Positions 6,496 to 15,466 of a stretch of 30,752 nucleotides of DNA are shown in pieces. The notes beneath the pieces were generated by a model, which did no database searches, was not told the origin of the DNA, and was given only the letters and a program-made list of their open reading frames with translations. Made by a program: the position numbers and the translations under genes. Every line of letters starts with the position of its first letter. The first letter of the stretch is position 1. The stretch comes from SVTX01 sp045602385. Lineage in GTDB: Bacteria; Bacillota; Clostridia; Oscillospirales; CAG-272. Location of the stretch: positions 1-30,752 of the forward strand of contig JAZSBL010000039.1 in NCBI GenBank assembly GCA_045602385.1. Direction: 5' to 3'.

Positions 6496-7361
6496 CCTGA
6501 GGCTTTTCGGTTGTGCTTTCTATCGTAATTCTCAATATCTCGCTGTGTCTGCGCTCTTGCAAGGCTCGCATAAAATTCCGCTTCCTCACGTTCCTTTTGC
6601 CGATCAAGGAGAGGCTGCAACGGCTCTATCGTAATCTTCATACAGCCGTTTTGCACCCGTCCCGTCTTGCTTTGCACCATGGTCTGATACATAGAAATAA
6701 ATCCTCGGCTCTCAAGCGATTTGAGATACTTCGCTACCGTATTGTTGCTCATTTTCAGAACCGCGCCGATGGTAGAATATTTTGCGATACAGGTAAAGGT
6801 TTTACGATCCTCTATGTGCATCAGATATGCGTAGAGAGCAATTTCCTCGGCGCACAAATCGAAATAAAAAACAGCTTTCGGCAGAGGAAAGAAATTCCCT
6901 TGTGCGTAAGTGTCGAAGTTATCCTTGAGCTTTTTATTGCAATAGGCTTGGTAGTGTTTTCCCGCGAAGGAGATGGAGCTTGCGTTTTTGATACGCATGA
7001 CCTCGTATTTATTTTCTTCTCTGTCGGGAAACCAAAGGCGGTTTACGAGTACAATTAAAATCACAAGCGACAACTCCCACGGATTTTTATACGTGAGTTT
7101 ATATTTCTGAACAACTTTTACAAGATCCTCTGCGGTCAACTCGTCAATAATGAGATCCTGCACCCTTGATCTGCTAAGGCGCACATCCTCAATCCAAACA
7201 ACCTCGGCAACCCATAGGAGCTGCAAGGCATATTGCAAATACAGAATTTGAATTTTATCCTCGTACAGATTTTTAAACTCTGCGCCGAAGAATTTGTTTT
7301 TTATAAATCTCAACGGCGGCTTGTATTTATAATACGATTTCAATTTTTCTTTCTCGGTCAC
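6489..7361 (-). CDS. Replication-initiator-like helix-turn-helix protein
   Basis: A 290-residue protein with a C-terminal winged-helix-like segment (about 190-245: STIGAVLKMSNNTVAKYLKSLESRGFI), the fold used to recognise DNA in plasmid replication initiators and related proteins of Clostridial mobile elements. The start is taken as GTG at 7361, ten bases after the excisionase stop, because AGGTG lies at the right distance. A longer reading from TTG at 7406 would overlap the excisionase and lacks a ribosome binding site. Its position between excisionase and mob genes suggests it helps copy or process the excised circle. It could also be a transcription regulator of the mob genes; no catalytic motif is evident. 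Confidence 0.6.
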   Translation of the reverse strand: MTEKEKLKSYYKYKPPLRFIKNKFFGAEFKNLYEDKIQILYLQYALQLLWVAEVVWIEDVRLSRSRVQDLIIDELTAEDLVKVVQKYKLTYKNPWELSLVILIVLVNRLWFPDREENKYEVMRIKNASSISFAGKHYQAYCNKKLKDNFDTYAQGNFFPLPKAVFYFDLCAEEIALYAYLMHIEDRKTFTCIAKYSTIGAVLKMSNNTVAKYLKSLESRGFISMYQTMVQSKTGRVQNGCMKITIEPLQPLLDRQKEREEAEFYASLARAQTQRDIENYDRKHNRKASGE

Positions 7362-7371
7362 GCACCACACC

Positions 7372-7578
7372 TCATTTCTTCTCGGATTTTTTCTCCACCC
7401 ACTCAATGAACTTTTCTTTGTAGATCACCACGCGCCGCCCGATCTTGAAGGACGGAAAATCCTTTTCCTTCATCAGCTCATAGGTCGAGGAGATGGAGAT
7501 TCCAAGCACGTCCTTCACGTCATCCGCGCACATGATCGCAGGCAATTCTTCAAGGCTTTTATAACGGCATTTTTCCAT
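7372..7578 (-). CDS. xis: Excisionase-family DNA-binding protein (MerR-like HTH)
   Basis: A 68-residue protein starting at 7578 (MEKCRYKSLEELP), with AAAGGA upstream; the longer open frame lacks a start signal. The sequence ADDVKDVLGISISSTYELM-KEKDFPSFKIGRRVVIYKEKFIEWVEK is the classic excisionase/AlpA winged-helix pattern: helix-turn-helix, then a GRR-V-YK wing, then a helix. Such proteins bend att DNA and direct the integrase towards excision, or regulate mobile genes. It lies in the same transcript as the integrases, and just downstream of the terminator-like structure at 7612-7697, so its expression may be conditional. Confidence 0.85.
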   Translation of the reverse strand: MEKCRYKSLEELPAIMCADDVKDVLGISISSTYELMKEKDFPSFKIGRRVVIYKEKFIEWVEKKSEKK

Positions 7579-7611
7579 TTTGTTTTTCCTTTCTGCTTGT
7601 ATTTTAAGAAT

Positions 7612-7697
7612 AAAAAAGAGTGAGCAACAGAAAAAGCAGAGCCTACACTCTGTACTAAATCTGATGCTCACCCTTGATCTCGGATTCACAGCCGAGA
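7612..7697 (-). terminator. Branched terminator/attenuator before the excisionase-rep-mob genes
   Basis: On the minus strand an upstream stem TCTCGG/CCGAGA (7692-7697 with 7678-7683) is followed by GTGAGCA...TGCTCAC (7671-7665 with 7626-7620), which encloses a smaller CAGAG/CTCTG stem and is followed at once by TCTTTTTTA. This is an intrinsic terminator with extra structure, placed in the middle of a co-directional gene row (after the zinc-ribbon gene, before xis). It is well placed to act as a switch that stops transcription from the LexA-like promoter before the transfer genes. Confidence 0.6.
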
Positions 7698-7717
7698 GGA
7701 CAGCTCACTATCAATTG

Positions 7718-7942
7718 TCAAATGGCGACGGCAGAAGAAGAAAAAGATTTATTATCCTCTGCCAACGAACAAACCGAATCTATAATAGCGACAACGCTCC
7801 TACATTTATTACACTGCGCAAAGCGTCCGACATAATCCTCGGCTGCGAGTTCGGTCTTATACATTTTCTTATCCGCGGGATTGCTTGAATACAAAATAAT
7901 TCTTCCGCATCTTGGGCAATCCGCGATGGGGATTTTCTTCAT
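7718..7942 (-). CDS. Small zinc-ribbon protein
   Basis: A 74-residue protein with paired cysteines CPRC (residues 9-12) and CNKC (44-47), spaced as in zinc ribbons, so it probably binds one zinc ion. The start at 7942 has GAGGTG seven bases upstream and follows the LexA-like gene by twelve bases, suggesting translation from the same transcript. Small zinc ribbons are common in mobile elements as nucleic-acid- or protein-binding factors. I do not recognise a specific family, and the Ser-rich C-terminus gives no further clue. Confidence 0.6.
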   Translation of the reverse strand: MKKIPIADCPRCGRIILYSSNPADKKMYKTELAAEDYVGRFAQCNKCRSVVAIIDSVCSLAEDNKSFSSSAVAI

Positions 7943-7954
7943 CCACTCACCTCG

Positions 7955-8566
7955 CTATTTCTTAATAAAGCTATGCATCACGCATACAGCAACTCCTTGT
8001 ACCTGAAGATTTTTTACTTGGATATCGGGATAGGTATCCTTATCCTCGTTACAAGAGCGAAGGATATATCTGTTATCCTCGTATGCAAGTTCCTTGAGAT
8101 TGTTGAGTCCGTTATAGAGAGCAACAACGTAATCGCCGATGTTTGCGGTGTTCTGTTTTCGGATGACAACGTAATCTCCCTGATGGATTCCGGCTTCAAT
8201 CATAGAGTTTCCCTTTGCAATCAGAACGAAGAACTCACCAGTACCGACGAGTGACTCGGGCAGACGAACATACTCGATGACTTCTTCGACCTCCTCTTGT
8301 CCTGCTCCGCAGGCAACGTATCCAAGCACCGGGGCTGCGTGATGGATCGCTTCCTGATCGATTCGCTCGGTCGTGATAGAGTGTCGACCATTGTAGTCCA
8401 GTTCTCCCGATTCCTTCAAAGCAAGGAGATAGCGATGCACCGTGGCAACGGCAATTCCCGTTCCTTCGGATATTGCTCGCACAGTTGGAGTCTGTCCGTA
8501 ATCGCTGTAATACTCGTTGATATATTCCACGATCACGCTTTTCTTGGAGTCATCTTTCCTTCTCAT
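7955..8566 (-). CDS. LexA-like self-cleaving repressor of the mobile element
   Basis: A 203-residue S24-family repressor. N-terminal winged helix (about 8-60: TPTVRAISEGTGIAVATVHRYLL), then the cleavage region ACGAGQ, where the scissile bond would be C86-G87, and the catalytic pair S121 (KGNSMIEAGI) and K158 (NNLKELAY). All parts for RecA-stimulated self-cleavage are present, so DNA damage would lift repression. Start 8566 has AGAGG six bases upstream. It is the first gene of the backbone row, and its own promoter is flanked by two near-identical palindromes (8606-8620, 8667-8681), implying autoregulation. It is probably the element's own regulator, not the host LexA, given its genomic place. 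Confidence 0.85.
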   Translation of the reverse strand: MRRKDDSKKSVIVEYINEYYSDYGQTPTVRAISEGTGIAVATVHRYLLALKESGELDYNGRHSITTERIDQEAIHHAAPVLGYVACGAGQEEVEEVIEYVRLPESLVGTGEFFVLIAKGNSMIEAGIHQGDYVVIRKQNTANIGDYVVALYNGLNNLKELAYEDNRYILRSCNEDKDTYPDIQVKNLQVQGVAVCVMHSFIKK

Positions 8567-8605
8567 AATAACCTCTCATGAGCTTTTGCATAGCAAACGG
8601 TTTGT

Positions 8606-8620
8606 GAAACATTTTGTTTC
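8606..8620. promoter_or_regulatory. Operator 1 of the LexA-like repressor
   Basis: Perfect palindrome GAAACA-TTT-TGTTTC within a longer block (GTTTGTGAAA..TTTTGTTTC) repeated at 8661-8681. It lies just downstream of the -10 box, about 40 bases before the lexA-like start, so binding would block RNA polymerase. Confidence 0.7.
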
Positions 8621-8628
8621 GTAATGGT

Positions 8629-8657
8629 ATTCTAACATACTTTCAGGGATTTGTCAA
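8629..8657 (-). promoter_or_regulatory. Promoter of the LexA-like gene and mobile backbone
   Basis: On the minus strand a perfect TTGACA (8652-8657), a 17-base spacer and TAGAAT (8629-8634), the strongest promoter of the left part. It is bracketed by the two operators. Confidence 0.8.
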
Positions 8658-8666
8658 GAGGTTTGT

Positions 8667-8681
8667 GAAATATTTTGTTTC
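8667..8681. promoter_or_regulatory. Operator 2 of the LexA-like repressor
   Basis: GAAATA-TTT-TGTTTC, one mismatch from the perfect palindrome at 8606-8620 and embedded in the same GTTTGTGAAA context. It lies just upstream of the -35 box; the two centres are 61 bp apart, close to six helical turns, which would allow co-operative binding or looping. Confidence 0.65.
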
Positions 8682-8769
8682 AGAATTTCTAAAAACGCTT
8701 TTCTTTGATTTGTGGCGCAATTTTTGAGAGGCTATTTTATTTGCTGGTTTCGCCGAACAATACGCAAAT

Positions 8770-8793
8770 CCCCACCGATAATTTTCGGTGGGG
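8770..8793 (-). terminator. GC-rich hairpin closing the surface operon
   Basis: Perfect 9-bp stem CCCCACCGA/TCGGTGGGG with a six-base loop, 25 bases after the stop codon of the giant adhesin gene. On the minus strand it is not followed by a clear T-run, so termination may be partial; it would still protect the RNA 3' end. Confidence 0.5.
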
Positions 8794-8817
8794 ACAGCTT
8801 TTTAATGAATAGTTCCC

Positions 8818-11800
8818 TTATGTATTAGGCGTGCCCTCTCTAAATTTAGAATAAAGGTCAATATCTTCGAGCACGGCGTTCTTATAGCTGTCTATCGTTC
8901 CCAGCGGAATCCACACGATTATCGAATTCTCCAAATCGCAATCCATAAAGGTCTGCGTTCCGATAAACGAACTCGTTTCCGTTCCTGTAAAGACGACGTT
9001 TTGAAGCTTCATGCAATCGTAGAAAGCCTCATCACAAATCGTTACTTTATGACCGATTGTCAGCGTGACTAAATTCAACGTACCTGAAAAAGCCTTGCTC
9101 GAAATCATCGTCACAGTCGCGGAAAGCGCAAAGCTATCTCCGAGCTTACTCTTCGGATAAGCAATCAGTACCGAACCGTCTTTGCTGTAAAGCACGCCAT
9201 CAACAGTTGAGAACACTGAATTCTCCTCTGATATTTCAAAGCTCTCAACACTATCTGCTACTGCTTCTTTATTATTAAAGAATCGCAGATCATTCGGCAA
9301 CACAACAGTTTTTATGCGTTGATTCTCCAAGCCCTTCCAAGCACTGCTATTTAAGGAAATAATATTTTTTCCATTGTACATAGATGGAAGTACGACTTTT
9401 TCCAATGCGAAATCAGTTGGAATTTCAATCAATGTTATCTCATATTCACCCGAGGGTAATTCTTTCAGATAATACGTGATTCCCGTTTCTGTATCCGTAT
9501 AAACAATTTCATAGTACTGCGTTACGCTTCTGTAAGCATCATTCTTGCTTATAAAGGCATCGTAGTTTGCGTAGGACACGAATATTTGTGTGGTTTCAGA
9601 TATCTTACAATCATGTGCAATGTCTATCTTCGGGCAGCCGTCAAATGCAATCATTGTTAGGGACGGCGTGTTTTTGAACATATTCCTTGCTTGCAAGTCC
9701 TGATTAAATCCCGATCCGAATGACACCGAAGCAAGACTGGTACAGCCCTCAAAAATACCCGCGTTAGAATAATTAGAACTGTTATATAACTGAATATACG
9801 TAAGACTTGGGAATGATAGTGATACTAAGCTTGTGCAGTCTTTGAAATGTCCTCCGACGCCGCTTCCGTTCGTTTGACCTCCCTCTATTCTTTGCAATGC
9901 GTTCAAATTAAGATTAAAGAGTGAGGAACATCCATTGAACGCGTGTTGCTGCAAGGAGATCGCGTTTGGAAATTCAGCGCTTTTCAACGCGGTGCAACCG
10001 TAAAAGGCATATTGACCGATATCATTGTTTACACCCATAGCCGATATTCCGCCTAGTGTAGTATTTTGATATGCAAAATATTTCGGAATATCTTTTATAG
10101 CTACAGGAAGAACAAGCGATCTGCCTTCAAAGTCAAACTTACTTGCAACACCGTTTAAGACACCTGTTACCTTGTACGTTTGCCCATTAAGAATAAGGCT
10201 TTTTTGAAGAGTGTACTTCCCTTCTACCAACTCATCGGCGAAAAATCCATTTAGAAATGCCAAAGTAACGGTATTTGCATCTTCTCCCTTTATGTAAATA
10301 CGGAATGGGATCTCCTCTTCTTCAGCAGTCCACTCTCTCCAGATCTTATCGTACGTAATCTCCGTACCGTCAGAGCGCAATATAATGATATCGCTTGGAT
10401 CATAAGCTGATGAAAAGCTCTTACCCGTCGTATACGTCACAAGATAGATCTTGTCGTTTGACACACGGAAAATAGATACTTTATCTGTTCCCGTGTAACT
10501 TCCGAGATTTCCGTATACAGCACCCTTAAAGCCGCCATTCCACGAAGCGTTACTCGTTGTATGAACAAAGCTTGGCATATTGATCCACCAAAACGGACAG
10601 TCATACAAGGCGTTCTTCCCCAGGTATGTCACTTTGGGAGCGTTTAAGGTCTTAAGCGTACGATTTCCTTCAAAAGCGCTTTCTCCGAGAGAGGTTGCTT
10701 TAAGTAAAGAGATGTTGACGATCGAACAAGCTCTAAAGCCATTTTTGGGAACTTCTGACAAGTTTGGAACATAAACGGTTGATAGTGCGGAAGCACCATA
10801 AAAACACTCTTCTCCCATTGAGGTGAGCTTTTCTGAGGAAAAAGCTGTCAAAGCGGTACAGCTTCTAAAACAAGACGTTCCCAGGCTGACTACGTTCGGC
10901 ATATGGACCGTCGTTAGCTTTGTCAGTCCTGAAAAAGCAGAGTTTCCAACCGTTTCAAGAGATTCCGCAAATACCTCAGTCAGAACCGTACAACTTACAA
11001 ATGCAGAATTTCCTATCGTCTTTAAAGACGGCGCGTTTATAGATACGAGAGCCTTACAATTATAAAACGCAGTATCACCGATTTCAACGAGCAACGAACA
11101 GTTGATCTCTGTAATAATGGTATTGTTGTAAAAAGCATTATTTTCAATTGTTTTCAGAGAAGGAAAATGCTCGTCATCTAAATATATACCATATGTAGTG
11201 TTCTTCAACGCTCCGTCTTTAATGACGGTAACGCTTCGCGCGACTATTTCGACCGCGTTTGCGTCACGGTTATAAGCCGTTCCATTTCCTACAATACAAG
11301 AAGTAAGCTCTTCGAGACCGCCGAAATCAATAACATTTATATTTCGTGTAATATGTACATTATCGTGCCCATTGCCCTTATTCGGCTCTTTGAGAAATAC
11401 CTTATCTTCAATATGTCGAATATGTTCACCAAAATAAAGATTACAGTTTATGTACGTACCGCCTTGGTATGTTCCAAGGTGAGTAGTAAAGAAAACCCGC
11501 GTGTCCATTTCGGTAACTTTAACCATTCTATCTCCGTCTTTAATTACGTTTGGAAGATAGTATTCACCTGTTATCTGATCATCAAAACACGCAATAATTC
11601 TTGCTCCGCCAGTAACTTCCTCATACAAATAGTCTGCTGGAATATATTGTACACCGGAATCTGTCTTTTCAAAGCGATAAGGAGCAGCCCAACGATCACA
11701 AATACCTGTTGTATCGTCCAGCTTTAAATATTTTGCTGCACCTGTATAGTTTACGGAGGCCTTGGTATGTACGTAAGTACCAAGAGAAGAAATATGGCTG

Positions 11801-14800
11801 ACGTAAGATTCGTATCCCGTGGGAACAATAATCTTTATAAAGTGTGACCAGTTATAAAACGCGCCGTTTGCTCCATACTGCAAAACATTTGGAAGACTGC
11901 CGGGGATCTCAATACCTTGTGGAAAACCGTCAAAGTTTACGACATAATTCAGAAATGATTTTATATCGTATGCGTCACACTGATTGGTATAAAATGCGTT
12001 CACAGATTCACCGTGAACTCCGCTCCATCCCTCGCCTTCAATAACCAGCGTAGTTTCAAGGAAGTTCAGAGATTTCGACTGAAGAAAAGCCTCCTGACCC
12101 AAAGAATACAGCTGTGGCATACGAACCGCGTAAATACCCGTACAGTTCTTGAATGCATATGAGCCAACGTGTGTAAAACCGGGAGCATACACCTCGTATA
12201 TTGCTTTGCATTCTGCGAAAGCATAACTACCGATTTTAGAATTCGAAGCATCAACACCCAAAACCTGTTCGATGCCCGTACATTTTTCAAACGCATGAGA
12301 ACCAACATTCACCGATCCGCTAAAGGTAAGCGCACCTGTAATTCCCGTACAGTTATAAAACGCGTAATCGCCAATATCCTTCGCACTTTTGAAACTGAGC
12401 ACCGCCGAATTGTTCGTGTTCTTGATCATACCGTAAAAAGCATAATCATCAAAAGAATTGACTTTAAGGGTTTTTATCTCCCCGTTCTCGCGGTATGAAA
12501 ACTCATTGAAATCAAAGCTACTGTATTGATTTGCCTCTTGTTGCAGATTTTTATGTTCATTGGTGTAAATAAAATTACCACCAACATAAACCGCCATCTC
12601 GCACACATCGTCGCTTATAACTCTGATGAAGTAATCTCCGTATTTTTCCGCATCTAAGAAGAAGCGGTGATGATACGAAGGATATTTTGCTCTTAGTGTC
12701 GTCAGCGTAACGTCGTCCACAACGAAAATAAATTGCTTTGCGGGAATTAAATTATTATATTCCGCGCCGCTCTGCATCAAGTGAAGATACTTAATAAGAA
12801 GATTTCCGTTTGTATCAGTAAATGCGTTTGCCTCGATCGTAGAGTACGAGCTTTGCAGGGTAACCTCGTCCAGAGCTGTACCCTCAAATGCGTTTGCCGA
12901 AAGAGTGGAGTCATTCGGAAGCAATAAATACTCAAGCCTGCTCAACGAAGAAAACGCCTTCGCGGGAGTCACACCATCTCGAGAGTGAGCGCCGCTGAGA
13001 TCCAATTGAACTAACGAGCTATAAGTTTTAAGAGTATTATAATCCTCTTCTGTTAAAACCTTTCCGCCGTAGCAAACGATCGTAAATTTATGAGCCTCAT
13101 CAAGATCGTCCCCTTTATACCAATCAAATACATCTGCAAGCGTGGTATCTAATATTGGCTGTCCGGATTCGTCATATCTGTTCGTATATCTAATAATAAA
13201 CTCATTGGTGGTAAGCACTTCCCCATTATCGTCGGTGAGCAGCTTCTCCACATAGGTTATATTAATATCTTCTTCAATTACATAGTGAATAGGAGCCTTG
13301 CTATTATCAACGTAAGAAATCTCCGCGCTGCTATGTACATCTCCGATTTGTCCTCCAAGTCGATTGATCAACCTTGTGTTGCCATGAAATCTTCCGCCAT
13401 TTTCATCAATATATCTATTTTCATTGTAGCGCATCAGCAGACCGTTTGTCGTCATACCGGGCAGAGAATCTTTATTAAGATATACCTCATCCACAATCCC
13501 TGCATTTTCCAGTCTGCTCTGAACGGAAATATTATCAACTGTCTGATCGGTTATCACATGCGCTGTCAGTTCTCCATATGCAACGTTTCGAAAATCTACT
13601 GTTTCAATATTGCCATAATTATGAATACTGATCAACGAAACATTTGTATCAGCTATCAGCTTACCAACTTGCGTATTCGAGCTGACTGAAACTCTGGTCG
13701 AGTCACCGATCGTCATATCCTTGAACCCTTCGTCTACATCCGACAGATCGCGAATATTAGAAGATGAAATAATCAGTCCGTCGTTATAAGACGCAGAAAC
13801 ATAATATTCGTTTTCAATATAAATATCGCCCTTGCCAAGTTGTGCGTTTCCTGAGCCCACAAGCTCAAGCTTTGCGTTGGGAATATCCACGATCATACTT
13901 CCCGAATTACCAATCTTCTTAACGCATATCTTTCCGCCACGTTGCGTATTGATAAGAAAATTACCTCTTTCGGGATAGGATACCGTAAGGTTTCCTTCAA
14001 TATTCAACGTATGTCCCTGAACATATAATTTCAAAGGACGGTCAATGATAAGATCTCCGTAAAACGTAATGTCTGATTCGAGAAATATTCCATCACCCGG
14101 CTTATATTCATTCAGCCTATTTCTCAGCTCGTCTTCTGTACTTACATAGTGTATGTCCCCACCTGCGCTGCCATCAAGACCGCCAAGCTGCGAAACGCAG
14201 AAGTTTATATTGAGATCGTACGATTTATTATATTTATTTATGATTCCGTTGTCATGATTTACATATCCGCAAGTCAAACGAAATACGGCAACATCGTCCG
14301 TATCCAACCTACTTGTCCGAACATCCGAGTTAATCAAATAAAGTTGTTTATAAAGATCCTTGTTTTCTGTTTTAACAGGGTTATTTTCTCCTGTTGTAAA
14401 ATATGATTCCGCTTCACGATATTCCTCGGTTACATTTTCTAACCTGTACCAGAAACCGCCAATAACCTCAAAATCAGAGCCAACAACGCTTGCTGCAGCA
14501 TCATAGCCGTCTACTACAAAGCCAAGTGACACGTCAAGCGGAATAGATCCCTCATTTTTCTTGATCACGTAAAAAACATCATCTTGAGCGCTCCCGCCAC
14601 TCAGATCCATAGAAAAGGAATCCAATGTAGTAAGCTTTGTATATTCTTCGGCAGTATCTTCAGGAGAGGAATATTTCATCACGCTGTTCCATTGTGTGCC
14701 ATCAAAATGATACTCTGTCAATGAAACGTCAATTTTTCCTGTATTTATATCAGGCCCAACGGCATCGATGGCATTTTTAAACCACGATACTGTAATTGAA

Positions 14801-14874
14801 ACGAGCGAAACGATCATCATAATGCACAACAGTGAAATGATCGCTACTTTACGTCTAAACGCTTTGCTTTTCAT
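8818..14874 (-). CDS. Giant secreted adhesin-like protein: SipW-type signal, beta-helix and BspA-type LRRs
   Basis: A 2018-residue surface protein. The start at 14874 (MKSKAFRRKVAIISL) is preceded by GGAGAGAAGGA; it overlaps the end of the upstream sipW-like gene by 20 bases, so the two are probably translationally coupled. Residues 9-30 are hydrophobic and end in VSWFKN, the SipW-substrate pattern, followed by a TasA-like beta domain to about 240. Residues 250-520 are rich in short beta turns and Asn ladders, resembling a right-handed beta-helix. BspA-type (LRR_5) repeats follow in blocks near 625-935, 1160-1430, 1625-1745 and 1845-1960, with units such as IGDYAFYNCTGI and VGSHAFEKC. No LPXTG motif or C-terminal membrane anchor is present, so attachment must be by another route. 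Likely a host- or matrix-binding tip or stalk protein. Confidence 0.88.
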   Translation of the reverse strand: MKSKAFRRKVAIISLLCIMMIVSLVSITVSWFKNAIDAVGPDINTGKIDVSLTEYHFDGTQWNSVMKYSSPEDTAEEYTKLTTLDSFSMDLSGGSAQDDVFYVIKKNEGSIPLDVSLGFVVDGYDAAASVVGSDFEVIGGFWYRLENVTEEYREAESYFTTGENNPVKTENKDLYKQLYLINSDVRTSRLDTDDVAVFRLTCGYVNHDNGIINKYNKSYDLNINFCVSQLGGLDGSAGGDIHYVSTEDELRNRLNEYKPGDGIFLESDITFYGDLIIDRPLKLYVQGHTLNIEGNLTVSYPERGNFLINTQRGGKICVKKIGNSGSMIVDIPNAKLELVGSGNAQLGKGDIYIENEYYVSASYNDGLIISSSNIRDLSDVDEGFKDMTIGDSTRVSVSSNTQVGKLIADTNVSLISIHNYGNIETVDFRNVAYGELTAHVITDQTVDNISVQSRLENAGIVDEVYLNKDSLPGMTTNGLLMRYNENRYIDENGGRFHGNTRLINRLGGQIGDVHSSAEISYVDNSKAPIHYVIEEDINITYVEKLLTDDNGEVLTTNEFIIRYTNRYDESGQPILDTTLADVFDWYKGDDLDEAHKFTIVCYGGKVLTEEDYNTLKTYSSLVQLDLSGAHSRDGVTPAKAFSSLSRLEYLLLPNDSTLSANAFEGTALDEVTLQSSYSTIEANAFTDTNGNLLIKYLHLMQSGAEYNNLIPAKQFIFVVDDVTLTTLRAKYPSYHHRFFLDAEKYGDYFIRVISDDVCEMAVYVGGNFIYTNEHKNLQQEANQYSSFDFNEFSYRENGEIKTLKVNSFDDYAFYGMIKNTNNSAVLSFKSAKDIGDYAFYNCTGITGALTFSGSVNVGSHAFEKCTGIEQVLGVDASNSKIGSYAFAECKAIYEVYAPGFTHVGSYAFKNCTGIYAVRMPQLYSLGQEAFLQSKSLNFLETTLVIEGEGWSGVHGESVNAFYTNQCDAYDIKSFLNYVVNFDGFPQGIEIPGSLPNVLQYGANGAFYNWSHFIKIIVPTGYESYVSHISSLGTYVHTKASVNYTGAAKYLKLDDTTGICDRWAAPYRFEKTDSGVQYIPADYLYEEVTGGARIIACFDDQITGEYYLPNVIKDGDRMVKVTEMDTRVFFTTHLGTYQGGTYINCNLYFGEHIRHIEDKVFLKEPNKGNGHDNVHITRNINVIDFGGLEELTSCIVGNGTAYNRDANAVEIVARSVTVIKDGALKNTTYGIYLDDEHFPSLKTIENNAFYNNTIITEINCSLLVEIGDTAFYNCKALVSINAPSLKTIGNSAFVSCTVLTEVFAESLETVGNSAFSGLTKLTTVHMPNVVSLGTSCFRSCTALTAFSSEKLTSMGEECFYGASALSTVYVPNLSEVPKNGFRACSIVNISLLKATSLGESAFEGNRTLKTLNAPKVTYLGKNALYDCPFWWINMPSFVHTTSNASWNGGFKGAVYGNLGSYTGTDKVSIFRVSNDKIYLVTYTTGKSFSSAYDPSDIIILRSDGTEITYDKIWREWTAEEEEIPFRIYIKGEDANTVTLAFLNGFFADELVEGKYTLQKSLILNGQTYKVTGVLNGVASKFDFEGRSLVLPVAIKDIPKYFAYQNTTLGGISAMGVNNDIGQYAFYGCTALKSAEFPNAISLQQHAFNGCSSLFNLNLNALQRIEGGQTNGSGVGGHFKDCTSLVSLSFPSLTYIQLYNSSNYSNAGIFEGCTSLASVSFGSGFNQDLQARNMFKNTPSLTMIAFDGCPKIDIAHDCKISETTQIFVSYANYDAFISKNDAYRSVTQYYEIVYTDTETGITYYLKELPSGEYEITLIEIPTDFALEKVVLPSMYNGKNIISLNSSAWKGLENQRIKTVVLPNDLRFFNNKEAVADSVESFEISEENSVFSTVDGVLYSKDGSVLIAYPKSKLGDSFALSATVTMISSKAFSGTLNLVTLTIGHKVTICDEAFYDCMKLQNVVFTGTETSSFIGTQTFMDCDLENSIIVWIPLGTIDSYKNAVLEDIDLYSKFREGTPNT

Positions 14875-15466
14875 CGTTATCCTTCTCTCCTTTCTGGTCA
14901 TTATCTTCATCATTATCTTCATCATTATCATCAACGTGTAAAATTCTTGCTAATCTGTATATTTCAGAAGCAATAAGTATCAGTAGCGGTAATAGTATCA
15001 AAAATATAAACCCGGGCGTAGAACTCATCAATCGGTATATAAATCCAAACCCCACGGTTTTATACTTCATGATACTTAAAACATCACTCTGAGTAATGCT
15101 TGGATCTTCAATATTGTTCGCGAGTCCTTTGGTCGTAATACTCAATTCACCATTAATCTCTTCTACTTCTATGACCTGATGGGTAACCACTTTTCCTTCA
15201 AGCGATCCTTCCCTGCCTAAAAAGGTGATTATATTCCCAGTTTCTATTGGCTGTCCCTTATATTGTTTAGACAGTATTACATCACCAACAGATAACTCAG
15301 GTTCCATACTTGGACTTACAATAACATAAAATTGATATCCAAAAAGAGCGGGATTTCTCCCTGACATCTTAAAGATCATAACAAAACACATTAAAACGAC
15401 TTCCAGAATAATAAATGCTACCACAAGACACTTTAATGTTTTCTTTACGATATTCTTTGCCTTCAT
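14855..15466 (-). CDS. sipW: SipW-type (ER-type) signal peptidase I, copy 1
   Basis: A 203-residue membrane peptidase that should cleave the TasA-like signal peptides encoded around it. N-terminal membrane helix (12-34), catalytic Ser53 in the motif SPSMEP, His96 (VVTHQV) in place of the lysine of standard bacterial type I enzymes, Asp121 (EDPS), and a second membrane helix (150-170) followed by an acidic tail of Asp/Asn/Glu repeats. This Ser-His-Asp set is the mark of the SipW/Sec11 branch. Its ATG at 15466 overlaps the preceding stop (TAATG), and its own end overlaps the adhesin gene, so it is locked into one translational unit with both. Pairing with the adhesin suggests it processes that substrate. 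Confidence 0.92.
   Translation of the reverse strand: MKAKNIVKKTLKCLVVAFIILEVVLMCFVMIFKMSGRNPALFGYQFYVIVSPSMEPELSVGDVILSKQYKGQPIETGNIITFLGREGSLEGKVVTHQVIEVEEINGELSITTKGLANNIEDPSITQSDVLSIMKYKTVGFGFIYRLMSSTPGFIFLILLPLLILIASEIYRLARILHVDDNDEDNDEDNDQKGEKDNDEKQSV

Noticed and set aside
7362..7406. TTG start for the replication-initiator-like gene at 7406
   Set aside because: It overlaps the excisionase gene and lacks a ribosome binding site, whereas GTG at 7361 has AGGTG at correct spacing.
1029..8730. Near-identical 19-mers GTGGC(A/G)CAATTTTTGA(A/G)AG at 1029 and 8712 bracketing the mob module
   Set aside because: Two mismatches in 19 AT-rich bases are expected a few times by chance in 30 kb; not evidence of element ends.
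14875..14934. Longer start for the giant adhesin (MMIMMKIMMKIM...)
   Set aside because: The extension is the out-of-frame reading of the acidic repeat tail of the upstream sipW gene; the start at 14874 has a good ribosome binding site and a proper signal peptide.
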